A stretch of 49,538 nt of DNA from UBA10427 sp003500135 (lineage in GTDB: Bacteria; Bacteroidota; Bacteroidia; Cytophagales; Cyclobacteriaceae): NCBI GenBank assembly GCA_963966275.1, contig CAWZYQ010000007.1, positions 1 through 49,538 on the forward strand, written 5' to 3'. The notes beneath the pieces were generated by a model. It worked only from the letters and a program-made list of their open reading frames with translations. It made no database searches and was not told the DNA's origin. The translations under genes and the position numbers were made by a program. Positions 9,002 through 15,719 of this stretch are shown here, piece after piece (positions within the stretch are counted from its first letter, which is position 1; each line of letters begins with the position of its first letter).

Positions 9002-9523
9002 CTAAAAGATAGACCGAATTTCGTTTTTTACAAATGTTAAGGTTGCCTCCGTGGGATCACTTCCGTTTTCTGAAAGTTCTCCGACTATCTTTTTTGCCAA
9101 ATCAAGACCGGAGGCCTTTTCATCCATGCCTTCAGCGGCAGAATTGATGATACTGATCACCTGTTCTACAGTGTTTTTTATCATATCCCAGCTTTCATTG
9201 CTCATATAAATCTGTTGCGACAGATTGTGATTGTATTCTTCTCGTATTTCATGGATCATGAGGGGCTGCAACTGGCGGGCAGGTATGTTGCCCTGGTTCA
9301 GCCTTAATAATAAATTATTCAAACTGATCCGTTCAAGAAACAGACACATGCGTTCAAAAGCCTGCAAGCGTGTGGGCAATGCTGCTTTGGACATTTCGCG
9401 TTTAATGTCCAGTTGCTTTTCAGCTATTTCTTTTCGTATAAAGGAGCGAGCCATCAGGTACATGGCATATATTACTGCCGCTGCCGGCAATACAATCTTC
9501 AGAAGGTCAAGGAAGTCTTTCAT
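9002..9523 (-). CDS. Small protein with N-terminal membrane anchor, unknown function
   Basis: I do not recognise a characterised family. From the ATG at 9523 the protein has 173 residues: MKDFLDLLKIVLPAAAVIYAMYLM forms one membrane helix, followed by a charged, mostly helical cytoplasmic domain. ATGs at 9541 and 9565 would add 6 or 14 polar residues before the helix and look less likely. The C-terminal domain (AFERMCLFLERISLNNLLLRL onwards) is leucine rich and shows no catalytic motif. It is the first gene of the ten-gene minus-strand run, so its promoter should lie in 9524-9743. I saw no clear minus-strand consensus box there. Confidence 0.7.
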   Translation of the reverse strand: MKDFLDLLKIVLPAAAVIYAMYLMARSFIRKEIAEKQLDIKREMSKAALPTRLQAFERMCLFLERISLNNLLLRLNQGNIPARQLQPLMIHEIREEYNHNLSQQIYMSNESWDMIKNTVEQVISIINSAAEGMDEKASGLDLAKKIVGELSENGSDPTEATLTFVKNEIRSIF

Positions 9524-9678
9524 TGAATTTTTTCTATTCATCGAACAATGCCCGTAAATATACATTCCTTGATGAATTATAGATAATAGTTCGGCAATTT
9601 ATCTGGATTTAGCTAATATCTCAAATCAACAGGTGGAACCAATTATGGATTTGTTCAAATCGTTTTGTCGATTTCCAT

Positions 9679-9686
9679 TACTTTTG
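9679..9686 (+). promoter_or_regulatory. Possible -7 box for the A-type Fe-S carrier gene
   Basis: TACTTTTG matches the Bacteroidota -7 consensus TAnnTTTG. A TTTG at 9650-9653 could serve as the -33 element, but the 25-base spacing is longer than usual (about 19-21). Transcription would begin near 9692, about 50 bases before the ATG at 9744. Confidence 0.35.
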
Positions 9687-9743
9687 TGAATCAATTTCCG
9701 AGTAATACAGTTACAAAAGTCTAACTTTTATTAATAGGGCTTC

Positions 9744-10049
9744 ATGGCAGTAAAAATTAATCCCATTAGAATTACAGAAAGGGCGCTGGAACAAATTCAA
9801 CACATAATGGAAGGGAAATCGATTCCTGAAGATTATGGATTGAGGGTTGGAGTAAAAGGGGGAGGATGTGAGGAAGTGTCATACATCATTGGTTTTGATG
9901 AAAAAACTGATCAGGACAACGAATTTTTAATGAAAGGTATACGGCTTTTTATTGAAAAAAAAGACACGATGTACCTCATGGGAGTAGAAATAGATTATCT
10001 GGAAGAGGAATCCAAAAAGGGCTTTAAATTTCTTACGCCCGATCAGTAA
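9744..10049 (+). CDS. HesB/IscA (A-type carrier) family protein with a single conserved cysteine
   Basis: A 101-residue member of the HesB/IscA fold, which in other bacteria carries Fe-S clusters or iron to apoproteins. The family core ITERALEQI...LRVGVKGGGCEEVSY is clear, and the first ligand is Cys42. The C-terminal C-G-C-G motif that supplies the other two ligands is absent: the protein ends GFKFLTPDQ. With one cysteine, any cluster would have to be held between subunits or by other residues. The stop overlaps folB tail to tail by 17 bases. No isc or suf genes are nearby. Confidence 0.85.
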   Translation: MAVKINPIRITERALEQIQHIMEGKSIPEDYGLRVGVKGGGCEEVSYIIGFDEKTDQDNEFLMKGIRLFIEKKDTMYLMGVEIDYLEEESKKGFKFLTPDQ

Positions 10050-10419
10050 GGTCCTTCCACCGGGGGTTGTCTTTTGCCAGAGTAACTGCCGCGCGGTGAC
10101 AAACACCACCTATTGGAGGATTAAATTTTGAAATCGTTACGGTAATTGATTTTGTTTGAGGAAATGCTCCCAGTACACTATTGATAATTCTTGTGCCAAT
10201 ATTTTCGAGCAGCCGGCTGGGTTTGGCCATTTCACCTTTAATAATTTCATAAAGGCTTTCATAATTTATTGTTTCAGATAATTTATCATCTATACCGGCC
10301 TGGTATAGTTCAGTGTCTATCCAAACATCAACCGCATACTTATTACCGATTTTTTGCTCTTCATCATAAAAGCCGTGGTAAGCAAAAAACTCGAGGCCCT
10401 CAAGCGAAATTCTTCCCAT
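10033..10419 (-). CDS. folB: Dihydroneopterin aldolase
   Basis: Cytosolic enzyme of folate synthesis that splits 7,8-dihydroneopterin into 6-hydroxymethyl-dihydropterin and glycolaldehyde. The 128-residue length is typical. Family landmarks are LEGLEFFAYHGFYDEEQ near the N-terminus, holding the pterin-binding glutamate, ETINYESLYEII in the middle, and TISKFNPPIGG near residue 100 with the catalytic lysine. The ATG lies 1 base after the stop of the DivIVA-like gene, so the two are probably co-transcribed. Its 3' end overlaps the convergent A-type carrier gene by 17 bases, which leaves no room for an ordinary terminator. Confidence 0.93.
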   Translation of the reverse strand: MGRISLEGLEFFAYHGFYDEEQKIGNKYAVDVWIDTELYQAGIDDKLSETINYESLYEIIKGEMAKPSRLLENIGTRIINSVLGAFPQTKSITVTISKFNPPIGGVCHRAAVTLAKDNPRWKDLTDRA

Positions 10420-10420
10420 A

Positions 10421-11137
10421 TTATTCTATTGTATCGAAAAATGATCCGCTTTCTTTCGATTCTTTTGAGTTGTCTTTCACTGTTTCCTTTTGTTTTTTCT
10501 TAATCTCCGGAAGTTTCAGGTCCTCGATTTCCGCCTTAAACTTTTCAAGATAATTGCTCTCTTCAACCCGGGCTGCAAAATCTTTTGCGGCTTTCAAATG
10601 TTGGTCAATATTGAACCTGTCTTTTTTCGCCTTAAAGTTTTCTACTCGCTCCAAGGTGTCGGAAGTGAAGTTCTTTAATTCTGAGATCAGGTTTTCTTTC
10701 AGGGCCATGATCATGCTGTACGACTGCTCAAGGTCTTTTATTTCGGTCAGTGTGTTTGTTACAATATCTTTAGCTTGGTGTTCCGCCTTTTCAATCATGT
10801 CTTTGGCTTTCTTTTTGGTATCTGACATGATGTTCTCCGACTTCATCTTTGTTTCTTTCAACTGAAGCTCGGCGGCTTTATTGGCCTGCTGGATCATGTT
10901 GTTGCCCGTATCTTCGGCAGTTTTGAGAGTTTTGAAAAGAGAGTTTTCTACTTCGCGGAGTTTGTCCACTTCGCGCTCAGTTGCTTCCAGCTTTATTTTT
11001 AGTTCTTTGTTTTCGTCTATTAATTTTTCCCATTCGTGCGATAGCGATAGCAAAAAAGCATTCACTTCATCTTTATCATAGCCTCTGAAAACCTTTTCAA
11101 AGCCTTTTTGCCGAATTTCGATAGGTGTAATTTTCAT
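10421..11137 (-). CDS. DivIVA domain coiled-coil protein
   Basis: Cytoplasmic DivIVA/GpsB-like protein, a family that marks curved membrane at poles or septa and recruits partners. I start it at MKITPIEIRQKGFEKVFRGYD because this is the conserved beginning of the DivIVA N-domain; an 18-codon upstream extension is possible but unsupported. The 238 residues contain the N-domain (about 1-45, including YDKDEVNAFL) and then a long coiled coil rich in K, E and A (about 45-165). The C-terminus is charged and probably disordered. What it does in Bacteroidota is not well known. It is followed within 1 base by folB. Confidence 0.85.
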   Translation of the reverse strand: MKITPIEIRQKGFEKVFRGYDKDEVNAFLLSLSHEWEKLIDENKELKIKLEATEREVDKLREVENSLFKTLKTAEDTGNNMIQQANKAAELQLKETKMKSENIMSDTKKKAKDMIEKAEHQAKDIVTNTLTEIKDLEQSYSMIMALKENLISELKNFTSDTLERVENFKAKKDRFNIDQHLKAAKDFAARVEESNYLEKFKAEIEDLKLPEIKKKQKETVKDNSKESKESGSFFDTIE

Positions 11138-11335
11138 TTTTTCTTTTGTTAAAATTTCATTTGACCACGCTTCGCAAACTAAACGTGACATAAAAAAAAG
11201 TAGCGCTTTGTTTGCTCAATGTCAAGAAACTTTGCTTTCCAGAAGCGATCTTCTCATGAAAAAAAATCCAATGGCCCGGATGTCACATGTAATATTTAAG
11301 ATGCAAAATACAAATTTTAGCCATAAATCATTCAA

Positions 11336-12250
11336 TTATAGCTCATTAAACTGTAAGCGCCAGACCATAGCGCTTCGGTCATCACTACATGATACCAATT
11401 GCCGTTCCCTCTTTTTCCACAATAATTTATTGACCGAATTGCCATGGCCACCATGTCTGGGCTTATCGATCACCTTGAGTAGTTGGAAACTCCCGGCATC
11501 CCAGATTTTTATGGTTTTGTCTTTACTCGCTGTAGCAAAATGCCTGCCGTCTTTGGCGAATTCGATAAAATTGATAGTGTACATATGAGCTACAATATTC
11601 TCATGCAGGCTCCAGTCATCTGTGGACCAAATATTCAGATGGGCATCGCGGCCGCCGCTGATCAGATATTTTCCGTCAGGAGAAAAGGAGAGGCAAAATA
11701 CGCTATTTCTATGCGCTTCTTTTATAGGGTATACCTCATGTGTTTTAAGTGATATTACATAGATATTATTGTCACTGTAACCGGCAGCAATTATTGGTTC
11801 TGTAGGGTGTTTGGCAAGTGTCCGGCAACTTTTATCGCTCAATTTAAATTGGTGTTTGAGTTCGTAAGTGGTTAAATCAAGCATATAAATAATGCCGTTT
11901 CCGCCGCCTGCAAAAAGCAGGTTGCCATCTGTAAGCAGGCTGTAAAAAGGACAGGTTGAAAGTTGGATCGATTTTTCGTGTTTTCTGCTGTCCAGGTCAA
12001 TCAGGTGGACACCTAAATGGTTTTGTGCGACTATCAATTTGTTGCGATTTCTTTCAAATAATGCTGTATAGGATGACCCGTCGAGCTTGGCCAGTAAAGT
12101 TCCTTCACCAGGCTTTTCAATATCCCACTCCGCAATTAGTCCATCACCTCCGGCAGTGTAAAAACGGCTGCTGTCATAGTCGCCTGCCAGTGCGAAAATA
12201 CTGTCCTTATGTCCCTGAAAAGCTGCTTTTTTTTCAACGGCTACCTTCAT
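11336..12250 (-). CDS. WD40 repeat beta-propeller protein
   Basis: A 304-residue protein built almost wholly of WD40 repeats and long enough for one seven-bladed propeller. Clear blades include GHKDSIFALA...YTAGGDGLIAEWDI near the N-terminus, HRNSVFCLSFSPDGKYLISGGRDAHLNIW in the middle, and FAKDGRHFATASKDKTIKIWD and LVSCSDDRSAMVWRL near the end. There is no signal peptide or membrane helix, so it should be a cytosolic protein-interaction scaffold. It reads away from the phosphopantetheinyl transferase gene. Partner unknown. Confidence 0.9.
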   Translation of the reverse strand: MKVAVEKKAAFQGHKDSIFALAGDYDSSRFYTAGGDGLIAEWDIEKPGEGTLLAKLDGSSYTALFERNRNKLIVAQNHLGVHLIDLDSRKHEKSIQLSTCPFYSLLTDGNLLFAGGGNGIIYMLDLTTYELKHQFKLSDKSCRTLAKHPTEPIIAAGYSDNNIYVISLKTHEVYPIKEAHRNSVFCLSFSPDGKYLISGGRDAHLNIWSTDDWSLHENIVAHMYTINFIEFAKDGRHFATASKDKTIKIWDAGSFQLLKVIDKPRHGGHGNSVNKLLWKKRERQLVSCSDDRSAMVWRLQFNEL

Positions 12251-12278
12251 GATATTGAACTGAGATTCGAGAAATTTT

Positions 12279-12286
12279 TATATTTG
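12279..12286 (+). promoter_or_regulatory. Candidate promoter for the phosphopantetheinyl transferase gene
   Basis: TATATTTG fits the Bacteroidota -7 consensus TAnnTTTG, with a TTG at 12255-12257 placed 21 bases upstream as a possible -33 element. It would give a leader of about 115 bases before the ATG at 12402 and lies in the divergent gap beside the WD40 gene. Confidence 0.4.
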
Positions 12287-12401
12287 AAGTAAAACTCACT
12301 ATTTGGATTTAACAAACAAGCCGCGAATTTACTTGAACATCAAATCCAAACAACGTATCATTACAGTTTTTGTTAAGTGTTATATGATATAACCCAGCGA
12401 A

Positions 12402-13037
12402 ATGCCAGTTTATAAAAAAGGAAAAATAAATGCCAATTCTTATTGGTGTATGTGGGAAATCACCGAGTCGCTCGAGCAGTTGGAACAGAATGTTATCTTA
12501 AGCGAAGAAAGCAAGGAGGAATTGTCTTTGGTACATCACCCGACAAAGCGAAAAGAATCACTGGCAAGCAGAAGGTGTTTACAGGAAATATTCAAAGATT
12601 TGGGAGAGTCCTATTACGGCATTGTCAAAGACGAATATAATAAGCCTCATTTAGTCGGGCATAAATATCATATTTCGATATCTCACAGTTCACCGTTTGC
12701 GGTTGCTATATTGCACAAAAAGCTTCCGGTAGGTATCGATATTGAAAAACCCCAGGATAAATTACTGAAAGTAGCCCCCAGGTTTCTCAATAATTGGGAG
12801 TATGAAGATGCAGGTGAGGATATAAATAAGTTATGTGTTTACTGGGCTGGCAAGGAAGCGATATACAAGTTGAAGGGAAAGCGAAATTTAAGCTTTAGAG
12901 AGGATATCAGAATAGCGCCATTCGACCTTGTAAAAAGAGACGTGATTAAGTCTGAATTCAGGGCTGGTAAGAAGTTTTCTAAAATCGCTTTGAATTATTG
13001 GGAAATCAAGGGCAATTACATCGTGTTCTGTTTTTAA
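12402..13037 (+). CDS. 4'-phosphopantetheinyl transferase superfamily protein
   Basis: Likely transfers the phosphopantetheine arm of CoA to a serine of an acyl or peptidyl carrier protein in the cytosol. In 211 residues it has the Sfp-type signatures: ISISHSSPFA (about 91-100), the magnesium-binding GIDIE (G111-D113-E115) and W148-A-G-K151-E152-A-I-Y-K156, matching the WxxKEAxxK motif. Its length is closer to Sfp/EntD-type enzymes than to the 120-residue AcpS. The target carrier protein is not in the window. Its stop codon abuts the stop of the convergent SirB1-like gene with no gap. Confidence 0.9.
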   Translation: MPVYKKGKINANSYWCMWEITESLEQLEQNVILSEESKEELSLVHHPTKRKESLASRRCLQEIFKDLGESYYGIVKDEYNKPHLVGHKYHISISHSSPFAVAILHKKLPVGIDIEKPQDKLLKVAPRFLNNWEYEDAGEDINKLCVYWAGKEAIYKLKGKRNLSFREDIRIAPFDLVKRDVIKSEFRAGKKFSKIALNYWEIKGNYIVFCF

Positions 13038-13901
13038 TTACAACAATCCCTCGGGCTCATTGCTGACAGCGTAGAGCAATTTTTTCATTTCATCTACTTT
13101 ATGGTGTTCCCCAAGTTTTTCAAAAGAGATAATCAGGTTACGGAACACCCTTTTAATTATATCGAGGTTACTGCAAGGCTCAAAGTAGCTATCGATGGGG
13201 TTTAAATTAAGCTGGTTTATATAGTTTTCGATATCCGCCTTTGAAAAAATCAGGCCTCTGTTAAAAACATTTATATAAAACTGCAATTCCTCGGCTTTGT
13301 AAGTGAGGATAAATAGATTTGGCAGGTTCACACCGTACACGGGCAGATTCAATTTTTGCGCAAGTAGCATATATACCACGCAAAGTGAAATTGGGTTGCC
13401 TCGTTTTGTTTCCAATACAACATTGATCATCGAGTTTCCCGGCGCATGGAAATTTTTGGTATTGGCAGTGAACTTCTTTTTGGTAAACATGACATTGTTC
13501 AGGATTTTCACCTGGTCAAAAGGGTGGATGTCTTGTTTAAAGTCCAGCCAAACCTCGTAGAACAGCTGCTCAATTTCCTGTTTCAAATAGGAAAACTCCA
13601 GGTCGGGGTATTGATAAGATGCAACCAGCCACATACCTTCAAGCAAATCATGATTACCATCTTCTCGCCAATTGACCAATTTGCTCTTGAGTTCGTCAAA
13701 TTGAAGGGTATGGATAAGGTCTTCAATTCTTCTCTGAGTAGTCGGGTTAAAATTTTGCTCCCAATGCCTTTCCAGATAAGGAATCACCTCGTTTCCCAGC
13801 GAAATGATTTTTTCCTCTACCTGGTTTACAATTTGCCTGTCTTCATCGTCGAGCAATGATACGAGCGCTTTTAATTCCCTATTGTTCAATTCTTCTTCCA
13901 T
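13038..13901 (-). CDS. SirB1/transglutaminase-like family protein
   Basis: Cytosolic protein of the SirB1 family (Transglut_core2 fold). The start at 13901 gives 287 residues beginning MEEELNNRELKALVSLLDD; an upstream ATG at 13928 adds nine residues. The N-terminal half (about 1-120) is helical and HEAT-like (VIPYLERHWEQNFNPTTQRRI). The family block GNSMINVVLETKRGNPISLCVVYMLLA then follows near residues 155-180, with the cysteine of ISLCVV close to where a transglutaminase nucleophile would sit. No enzymatic activity has been established for this family, as far as I know. It follows the MlaD-like gene by about 100 bases on the same strand. Confidence 0.82.
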   Translation of the reverse strand: MEEELNNRELKALVSLLDDEDRQIVNQVEEKIISLGNEVIPYLERHWEQNFNPTTQRRIEDLIHTLQFDELKSKLVNWREDGNHDLLEGMWLVASYQYPDLEFSYLKQEIEQLFYEVWLDFKQDIHPFDQVKILNNVMFTKKKFTANTKNFHAPGNSMINVVLETKRGNPISLCVVYMLLAQKLNLPVYGVNLPNLFILTYKAEELQFYINVFNRGLIFSKADIENYINQLNLNPIDSYFEPCSNLDIIKRVFRNLIISFEKLGEHHKVDEMKKLLYAVSNEPEGLL

Positions 13902-14004
13902 AAAAATGCAATCAGCATGGCGACCCAAAATATTTAAGTTACGGCAAAAAAGTAAAATATTCCAATTGCAATAAAGAAAATAGAAAATCTAAATCAGGCA
14001 ATTA

Positions 14005-14919
14005 TTAAAAAACTGAAAACTGAACGTATCGCCCGGGATTTTGCTTGAGATCAATTAATAGCGAATCCAAATCCCTTGCCGTATTATTTAGATTGATGTA
14101 AAGCGAATCGTCATTTACCAGTTTGCCGAGTGTTCCCTTGCCCTCATCAATTTTCTTCAAGGTTGAATTCAGATTGGCCAGCGTTGTATCAAGCTTATGA
14201 ACTGTTTGACTGAACTGAATGTTATTCAAACTGTCGCCCAAAACCTGATATTCCCGCAACACAGGCCTCATGTCCGATTGAAGCGCCAGAAGGGAGTCGG
14301 CATTGGCATTGAGTTTAAATAGCAGCTGTTGAATATTGGCCTGATTGCGCGCCAGCAGTGTGTTTAACCGTAATGTAAAATTTTCGATATTGGTAAATGT
14401 GCCATCGAGCTTTTCACGATTATCTACCAGTATTGCCAGCGCTTCGTTAAGTCTGGCTATTGTGGTTTCAAGATTGTCAGCAATAGGTTTTCCGCTTTCT
14501 TCCAAAAAAGCCGCGATACCGGCATCGACTTCTGATTTTAATGTGTCGCCTTCCTTTAATAGCCCCCTGTCGCCCACAGGCAAAAATACTTCAATGGCTT
14601 TACTGCCAAGTAGGTCGGTGTTCATCAATTTAGCGCTGGCGCCTTTCTTGATCTTAATTTCGCCGTCTATATCCATTTCCACCAAAACGAGGTTGCCACG
14701 GTCTTGCATAATGCGGATTTTGCTTACAGCCCCAACGTTCAAACCATTGATAATGATCGGGTTGGAAACTTTTAGGCCGTCGATGTTTTCATAGACCGCG
14801 TAATATTTGGAATTGGAAGTAAAAAGGTCTTTACCTTTCAGATACTGGAATCCGAAATAAAGGATAGTGATTGAAATAATGGCCAATAAGCCCACTTTTA
14901 GTTCTTTAGATACGCTCAC
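14005..14919 (-). CDS. MlaD/MCE domain lipid-transport protein
   Basis: Inner-membrane-anchored, periplasmic MCE protein. These assemble as rings that move phospholipids or other lipids between the membranes. The 304 residues contain an N-terminal helix (KVGLLAIISITILYFGFQYL, about 8-27), one MCE domain (about 36-115, with VYENIDGLKVSNPIIINGLNVGAV and LLGSKAIEV) and then a long helical region (150-290) with repeated NLN/LDTTL patterns, likely a coiled-coil needle. No permease (MlaE) or ATPase (MlaF) gene is adjacent. It starts 11 bases after the amidase stop, so the two are probably one transcript. Confidence 0.9.
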   Translation of the reverse strand: MSVSKELKVGLLAIISITILYFGFQYLKGKDLFTSNSKYYAVYENIDGLKVSNPIIINGLNVGAVSKIRIMQDRGNLVLVEMDIDGEIKIKKGASAKLMNTDLLGSKAIEVFLPVGDRGLLKEGDTLKSEVDAGIAAFLEESGKPIADNLETTIARLNEALAILVDNREKLDGTFTNIENFTLRLNTLLARNQANIQQLLFKLNANADSLLALQSDMRPVLREYQVLGDSLNNIQFSQTVHKLDTTLANLNSTLKKIDEGKGTLGKLVNDDSLYINLNNTARDLDSLLIDLKQNPGRYVQFSVF

Positions 14920-14930
14920 GGAGTTTGGTT

Positions 14931-15719
14931 TTAATGTGCGTTTTCAATTTCGTTTTTATAATCGCGGAAAGCCCTGAATATGCCCGATGCGATGTAGGTC
15001 TGGCCCAAATCGTCATTTAAGTATTTTTCTTCTTTGGGATTACTCAAATACCCGACTTCTACCAATATACTTGGCATTGAAGTGCGGTAGAGCACCCAAA
15101 AACCAGCCTGCTTGACCCCACGACTTTTACGACCTACCCTATTTTTGAATTGATCTTCCACCTTTTGAGCCAGTGAAAGACTATTTTCAAGATAAGCATT
15201 TTGATACAGGGAAAACAAAATGTGGGATTCCGGGGCATTCGGATCGAAACCTTCATAGCGTTCCTCATAATTTTCCTCGAGCAAAATCACGGAATTCTCT
15301 CTTTTTGCCACTTCAAGGTTTGCTTCAGAGGTATGTAAACCCATCACATAAGTTTCTGTACCGTATATTTTTTCCTTATTGCGCGGAACGGCATTGCAAT
15401 GTATGGATATAAACACGTCGGCACCATTTTTGTTGGCCAATTGGGCACGTTGTTCTAATTCTACAAAGGTGTCATTATCTCGTGTATATATTACTTCCAC
15501 ATCTTTTAAGTACTTATTTATGATACTGCCCAATTCCCGGGCAATTTTCAAAGCGACATCTTTTTCTTTAGAGAATTTTCCAATTGTTCCACTATCTTTG
15601 CCCCCGTGTCCGGCATCAATTACCACCTTATTCACCCGGATGTCCCTTACACCCACCGGGATAAAGGATGCCAGGGTGAAGAGAAGGGTCAATGATATGA
15701 TGCTGACAAAATTTTTCAC
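14931..15719 (-). CDS. N-acetylmuramoyl-L-alanine amidase (Amidase_3)
   Basis: Exported zinc amidase that cuts the bond between N-acetylmuramic acid and the stem peptide, for cell separation or wall turnover. It uses a GTG start and a signal peptide (KNFVSIISLTLLFTLASFIPVG). The catalytic domain spans about residues 30-255. The zinc ligands are recognisable in VVIDAGHGGKDSGTIG (His), in the following glutamate region (LEQRAQLANKNGADVFISIHCNAVP supplies the second His) and in the catalytic Glu of ILVEVGYLSNPKEEKYL. No LysM or AMIN domain is attached. It is divergent from the LptD-like gene with essentially no intergenic space and is followed by the MlaD-like gene. Confidence 0.93.
   Translation of the reverse strand: MKNFVSIISLTLLFTLASFIPVGVRDIRVNKVVIDAGHGGKDSGTIGKFSKEKDVALKIARELGSIINKYLKDVEVIYTRDNDTFVELEQRAQLANKNGADVFISIHCNAVPRNKEKIYGTETYVMGLHTSEANLEVAKRENSVILLEENYEERYEGFDPNAPESHILFSLYQNAYLENSLSLAQKVEDQFKNRVGRKSRGVKQAGFWVLYRTSMPSILVEVGYLSNPKEEKYLNDDLGQTYIASGIFRAFRDYKNEIENAH

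Noticed and set aside
10020..10110. Frameshift hiding the CGCG motif of the A-type carrier
   Set aside because: The other two frames do not encode the motif and the sequence is part of folB on the opposite strand.
15379..15696. Upstream extension of the LptD-like frame
   Set aside because: It is antisense to the amidase catalytic domain and encodes no signal or domain; the real start is near or after 15697.
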